DNA of 64,000 nucleotides from Hanstruepera neustonica (GTDB taxonomy: Bacteria > Bacteroidota > Bacteroidia > Flavobacteriales > Flavobacteriaceae): contig NZ_POWF01000010.1 of assembly GCF_002895005.1 (NCBI RefSeq), forward strand, positions 53,872 through 117,871, read 5' to 3'. A program made the position numbers and the translations under genes. Below the pieces are notes generated by a model. The model was given only the letters and a program-made list of their open reading frames with translations, was not told the origin of the DNA and searched no databases. Positions 62,012 to 64,000 of this stretch are shown here, piece by piece (the first letter of the stretch is position 1; every line of letters starts with the position of its first letter).

Positions 62012-63256
62012 ATGATTAACAAACAACATATTATTGACCGTTTTATTGGTTATGTAACTATCGATACCGAATCTGATCCAAAATCTGAAACCACACCCAG
62101 TACAGCCAAGCAATGGGATTTAGCAAATGCTTTAGCAGAAGAACTTAAATCTATTGGTATGAGCGATGTCACGATAGATGACAATGCCTACATTATGGCT
62201 ACTCTACCTAGCAATGTGGACCATGATGTTCCTACCATTGGTTTTATATCCCATTTTGATACGAGTCCCGATTTTACAGGTGCTAATGTGAAACCACAAA
62301 TTGTTGAGAATTATAACGGCAAAGACATTGTATTAAATGCTGCCCAGGATATTGTACTGTCTCCCGATTACTTTGAAGATTTGTTGTTATATAAGGGACA
62401 AACCTTGATTACTACTGATGGCACCACATTATTAGGAGCCGATGATAAGGCGGGCATTTGTGAAATTGTCTCGGCTATGGAGTATTTAATACAGCATCCC
62501 GAGATTAAACATGGGCCTATTCGTGTTGGCTTTACACCAGACGAAGAAATAGGTCGTGGTGCCCATAAATTTGATGTTGAAAAATTTGGCGCCGATTGGG
62601 CCTATACCATGGATGGCAGTCAAATTGGCGAATTGGAATATGAGAATTTCAATGCGGCAGGTGCTGTAGTGACTGTGAAAGGAAAAATAGTGCATCCTGG
62701 CTATGCTAAAGGTAAAATGGTGAATTCCATGTATATTGCCACCGAATTTATTAACTCTTTACCACGAATGGAAACACCAGAACATACCGAAGGCTATGAA
62801 GGCTTTTTTCATTTACACAATATGAATGGTGCTGTTGAAGAAACCGTTCTGGAATACATTATCCGCGACCATGATAAAGGCCATTTTGAAGCACGCAAGG
62901 AGATGATGCAAAAATTGACGAACGAACTCAATGACCAATATGGCAGAGAGGTTATTTCTGTTGAAATCAAAGACCAATACTTTAATATGAAGGAAAAGGT
63001 CGAACCGGTTATGCATATTGTGGATATTGCCGAAGAAGCCATGAAACAATTAAATATTAAACCCCTTATCAAGCCAATTCGTGGTGGTACCGATGGTTCC
63101 CAATTAAGTTATATGGGATTGCCTTGCCCTAATATTTTTGCAGGTGGACATAACTTTCATGGACGTTACGAATACGTGCCTGTGGAGAGTATGCTTAAAG
63201 CTACCGAAGTGATTTGTAAGATTGCAGAATTGACAGCAAAAAAGCACCAAGCCTAG
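62012..63256 (+). CDS. pepT: Peptidase T (tripeptide aminopeptidase)
   Basis: 414 residues, the standard length. M20 zinc motifs are intact: [27 protein letters not shown] and [15 protein letters not shown]. The C-terminal [30 protein letters not shown] (read across 365-394) holds the last ligands. It removes N-terminal residues from tripeptides in the cytoplasm. No signal peptide. Divergent from the TolC fusion gene across 130 bp. With PepD and the M16 peptidase, it adds to a strong peptide-turnover set in this window. Confidence 0.96.
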   Translation: MINKQHIIDRFIGYVTIDTESDPKSETTPSTAKQWDLANALAEELKSIGMSDVTIDDNAYIMATLPSNVDHDVPTIGFISHFDTSPDFTGANVKPQIVENYNGKDIVLNAAQDIVLSPDYFEDLLLYKGQTLITTDGTTLLGADDKAGICEIVSAMEYLIQHPEIKHGPIRVGFTPDEEIGRGAHKFDVEKFGADWAYTMDGSQIGELEYENFNAAGAVVTVKGKIVHPGYAKGKMVNSMYIATEFINSLPRMETPEHTEGYEGFFHLHNMNGAVEETVLEYIIRDHDKGHFEARKEMMQKLTNELNDQYGREVISVEIKDQYFNMKEKVEPVMHIVDIAEEAMKQLNIKPLIKPIRGGTDGSQLSYMGLPCPNIFAGGHNFHGRYEYVPVESMLKATEVICKIAELTAKKHQA

Positions 63257-63335
63257 GCAGTTGACTTTGTAAAAAAAATAACCGAACTTCGTTTAACTAC
63301 TGATATAAACAATTGAAACAGTTCATATCAAGACA

Positions 63336-63881
63336 TTGTGTGCAATTTGAGAAAAACAGAAATTATGAGTAATTATTTAAATGTTTTTGGAAAACCTTTG
63401 TTTGGAATCATGGTAGTTTTAATATTTCAGTCATGTGAAAATCAACACAACACTACATCTGAAATTGACAAAGTTTCTAAAGATTCAATTTCTGAAATAG
63501 AAATAAAAAAAACAATTGAAGACTTATACGAGGTTTATTCAAAATCTGACCTACAATGGGTTGATTTTTATAAGGACAAATATAATATTGTTTCTGGAAA
63601 TGGAACCGTTAAAACTATAAACAGAGATTCGCTAAGAGTCTATTGGAAAAACATGTATGAGAAATACAATGTTATCCTGAACAACAGAGGAAAGCCCATA
63701 TTAAGTGTGTCTGGTAATCAAGCTTTTCACTACAATACATTCGATGAAATTTTAATAAATAAAACAACTAATGATACAATTGAAAATATTGGAACCTGGG
63801 TTGTTTTATGGAAAAAACAGAAGGACGGTTCCTGGAAAATAGAGTTTGAAACTTATAATGCTAAATAAAAACTGCACACAA
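63336..63881. repeat. Inverted-repeat pair enclosing the terminal lipoprotein gene
   Basis: TTGTGTGCAATTT at 63336-63348 and its near complement AAACTGCACACAA at 63869-63881 match at 12 of 13 positions. They enclose the start and stop of a single lipoprotein gene, giving a cassette-like unit of about 546 bp. The mid-region between the arms is the gene itself. The arms could be recombination sites, part of a mobile-element end, or chance. Confidence 0.4.
63365..63868 (+). CDS. Small lipoprotein, NTF2-like
   Basis: 167 residues from ATG 63365 (MSNYLNVFGKPLFGIMVV); a frame beginning at 63338 adds nine residues and lacks signal features. The signal FGIMVVLIFQSC ends in a lipobox Cys. The rest, EIEIKKTIEDLYEVYSKSDL near residue 50 to the late IGTWVVLWKKQKDGSWKIEF, has the helix-then-strands pattern of SnoaL/NTF2-like proteins (W-K-x-x-D-G-x-W-K-I closing strand). 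Function unknown. It is flanked by inverted repeats and sits next to a transposase tail, so it may have been moved recently. Confidence 0.75.
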   Translation: MSNYLNVFGKPLFGIMVVLIFQSCENQHNTTSEIDKVSKDSISEIEIKKTIEDLYEVYSKSDLQWVDFYKDKYNIVSGNGTVKTINRDSLRVYWKNMYEKYNVILNNRGKPILSVSGNQAFHYNTFDEILINKTTNDTIENIGTWVVLWKKQKDGSWKIEFETYNAK

Positions 63882-63910
63882 CAAAGAACTGAGTTAAAAA
63901 ACAAATCTTT

Positions 63911-64000
63911 TTAAGCTAATCTTGACACAAAGTTTTCGTCGTATGGCAACTCGCTTTTTGCAATGGCAAATGCCTGTTTCAACAGCTTGTTTGCTACAGC
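63911..64000 (-). mobile_element. C-terminal end of a transposase (IS110-like), cut by the window edge
   Basis: Twenty-nine codons then a TAA stop on the minus strand, reading ANKLLKQAFAIAKSELPYDE in the middle and ending NFVSRLA. The pattern resembles the C-terminus of IS110-family DEDD transposases of Bacteroidota, which I recognise from memory. Most of the gene lies to the right of the window. IS110 elements have no terminal inverted repeats, and their flanking noncoding DNA encodes a bridge RNA. The boundary of the element, if any, would be between 63869 and 63910. Confidence 0.5.

Overview
The window is a compact, AT-rich chromosomal segment from a member of the Bacteroidota, almost certainly family Flavobacteriaceae. 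Supporting signs are the Bacteroidota promoter box TAnnTTTG upstream of many genes, the near absence of Shine-Dalgarno sequences, a type IX secretion sorting-domain protein, the gliding-associated lipoprotein GldI, many lipoproteins, and lineage-typical families (DUF3810, DUF5683, DUF6122, two-part methylmalonyl-CoA mutase, dual cyclophilin-FKBP). Genus cannot be decided from the sequence. There is no prophage, CRISPR array or rRNA. The only mobile DNA is the tail of a transposase at the right edge. Apart from ParB, I see no DNA-binding regulator. No stretch longer than about 300 bases lacks a gene except 5216-5530, which holds a tRNA-Pro gene and its terminator.

Layout. 1-5.2 kb (minus strand): a YceI-like partial gene, an outer-membrane barrel, a YceI protein, thioredoxin reductase, a three-gene membrane-stress operon (YtxH / holin-like / small protein) and a SlyD-type isomerase. 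5.3-5.4 kb: tRNA-Pro. 5.5-11.8 kb (plus): PQQ-type sugar dehydrogenase, then udk - ftsB-like - mutA - lipoprotein - mutB. 11.9-14.7 kb: a large M16 peptidase. 14.8-21.5 kb (plus): a mitochondrial-type 2,4-dienoyl-CoA reductase, then parA-parB-DUF5683-dapB-lepB-WbqC-DUF6122. 21.5-27.9 kb (minus): endonuclease/phosphatase, two rhomboids, mutL, two small membrane proteins, ribH and a TPR protein. 28-33.1 kb: recF-lipoprotein-DUF721, ndk, nrnA-gldI-cyclophilin/FKBP fusion. 33.2-46.7 kb: pepD, a predicted membrane metalloprotease (DUF3810), two amidohydrolase-like proteins, a type IX cargo protein, an RNA methyltransferase, an M48 protease, a fatty-acid hydroxylase, guaB and an unknown secreted protein. 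46.7-52.1 kb: a thioredoxin-ApbE-DUF4266-DUF3570 operon facing a TonB-dependent receptor across a shared regulatory gap. 52.1-54.6 kb: HMG-CoA lyase, an acetyltransferase, pyrD. 54.7-61.9 kb (minus): a four-gene efflux operon (TolC fusion, adaptor, RND pump, K+ channel). 62-64 kb: pepT, a small lipoprotein between inverted repeats, and the transposase tail.

Most of the window is housekeeping: chromosome segregation, repair, amino-acid, nucleotide and flavin metabolism, branched-chain and fatty-acid breakdown, peptide turnover and envelope protein folding. The most unusual elements are two. One is the efflux operon, whose TolC homologue carries a roughly 300-residue periplasmic-binding-protein-like domain at its N-terminus and whose last gene encodes a potassium channel. 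The other is the thioredoxin-ApbE-DUF4266-DUF3570 operon, which looks like an extracytoplasmic flavin/thiol redox module of unknown function and shares a CRP/FNR-like palindrome with the divergent TonB receptor. Secondary points are a MutL with degraded endonuclease motifs, apparently catalytically dead amidohydrolase halves, a possibly leaderless DUF3810 gene, and a hairpin in the guaB leader.
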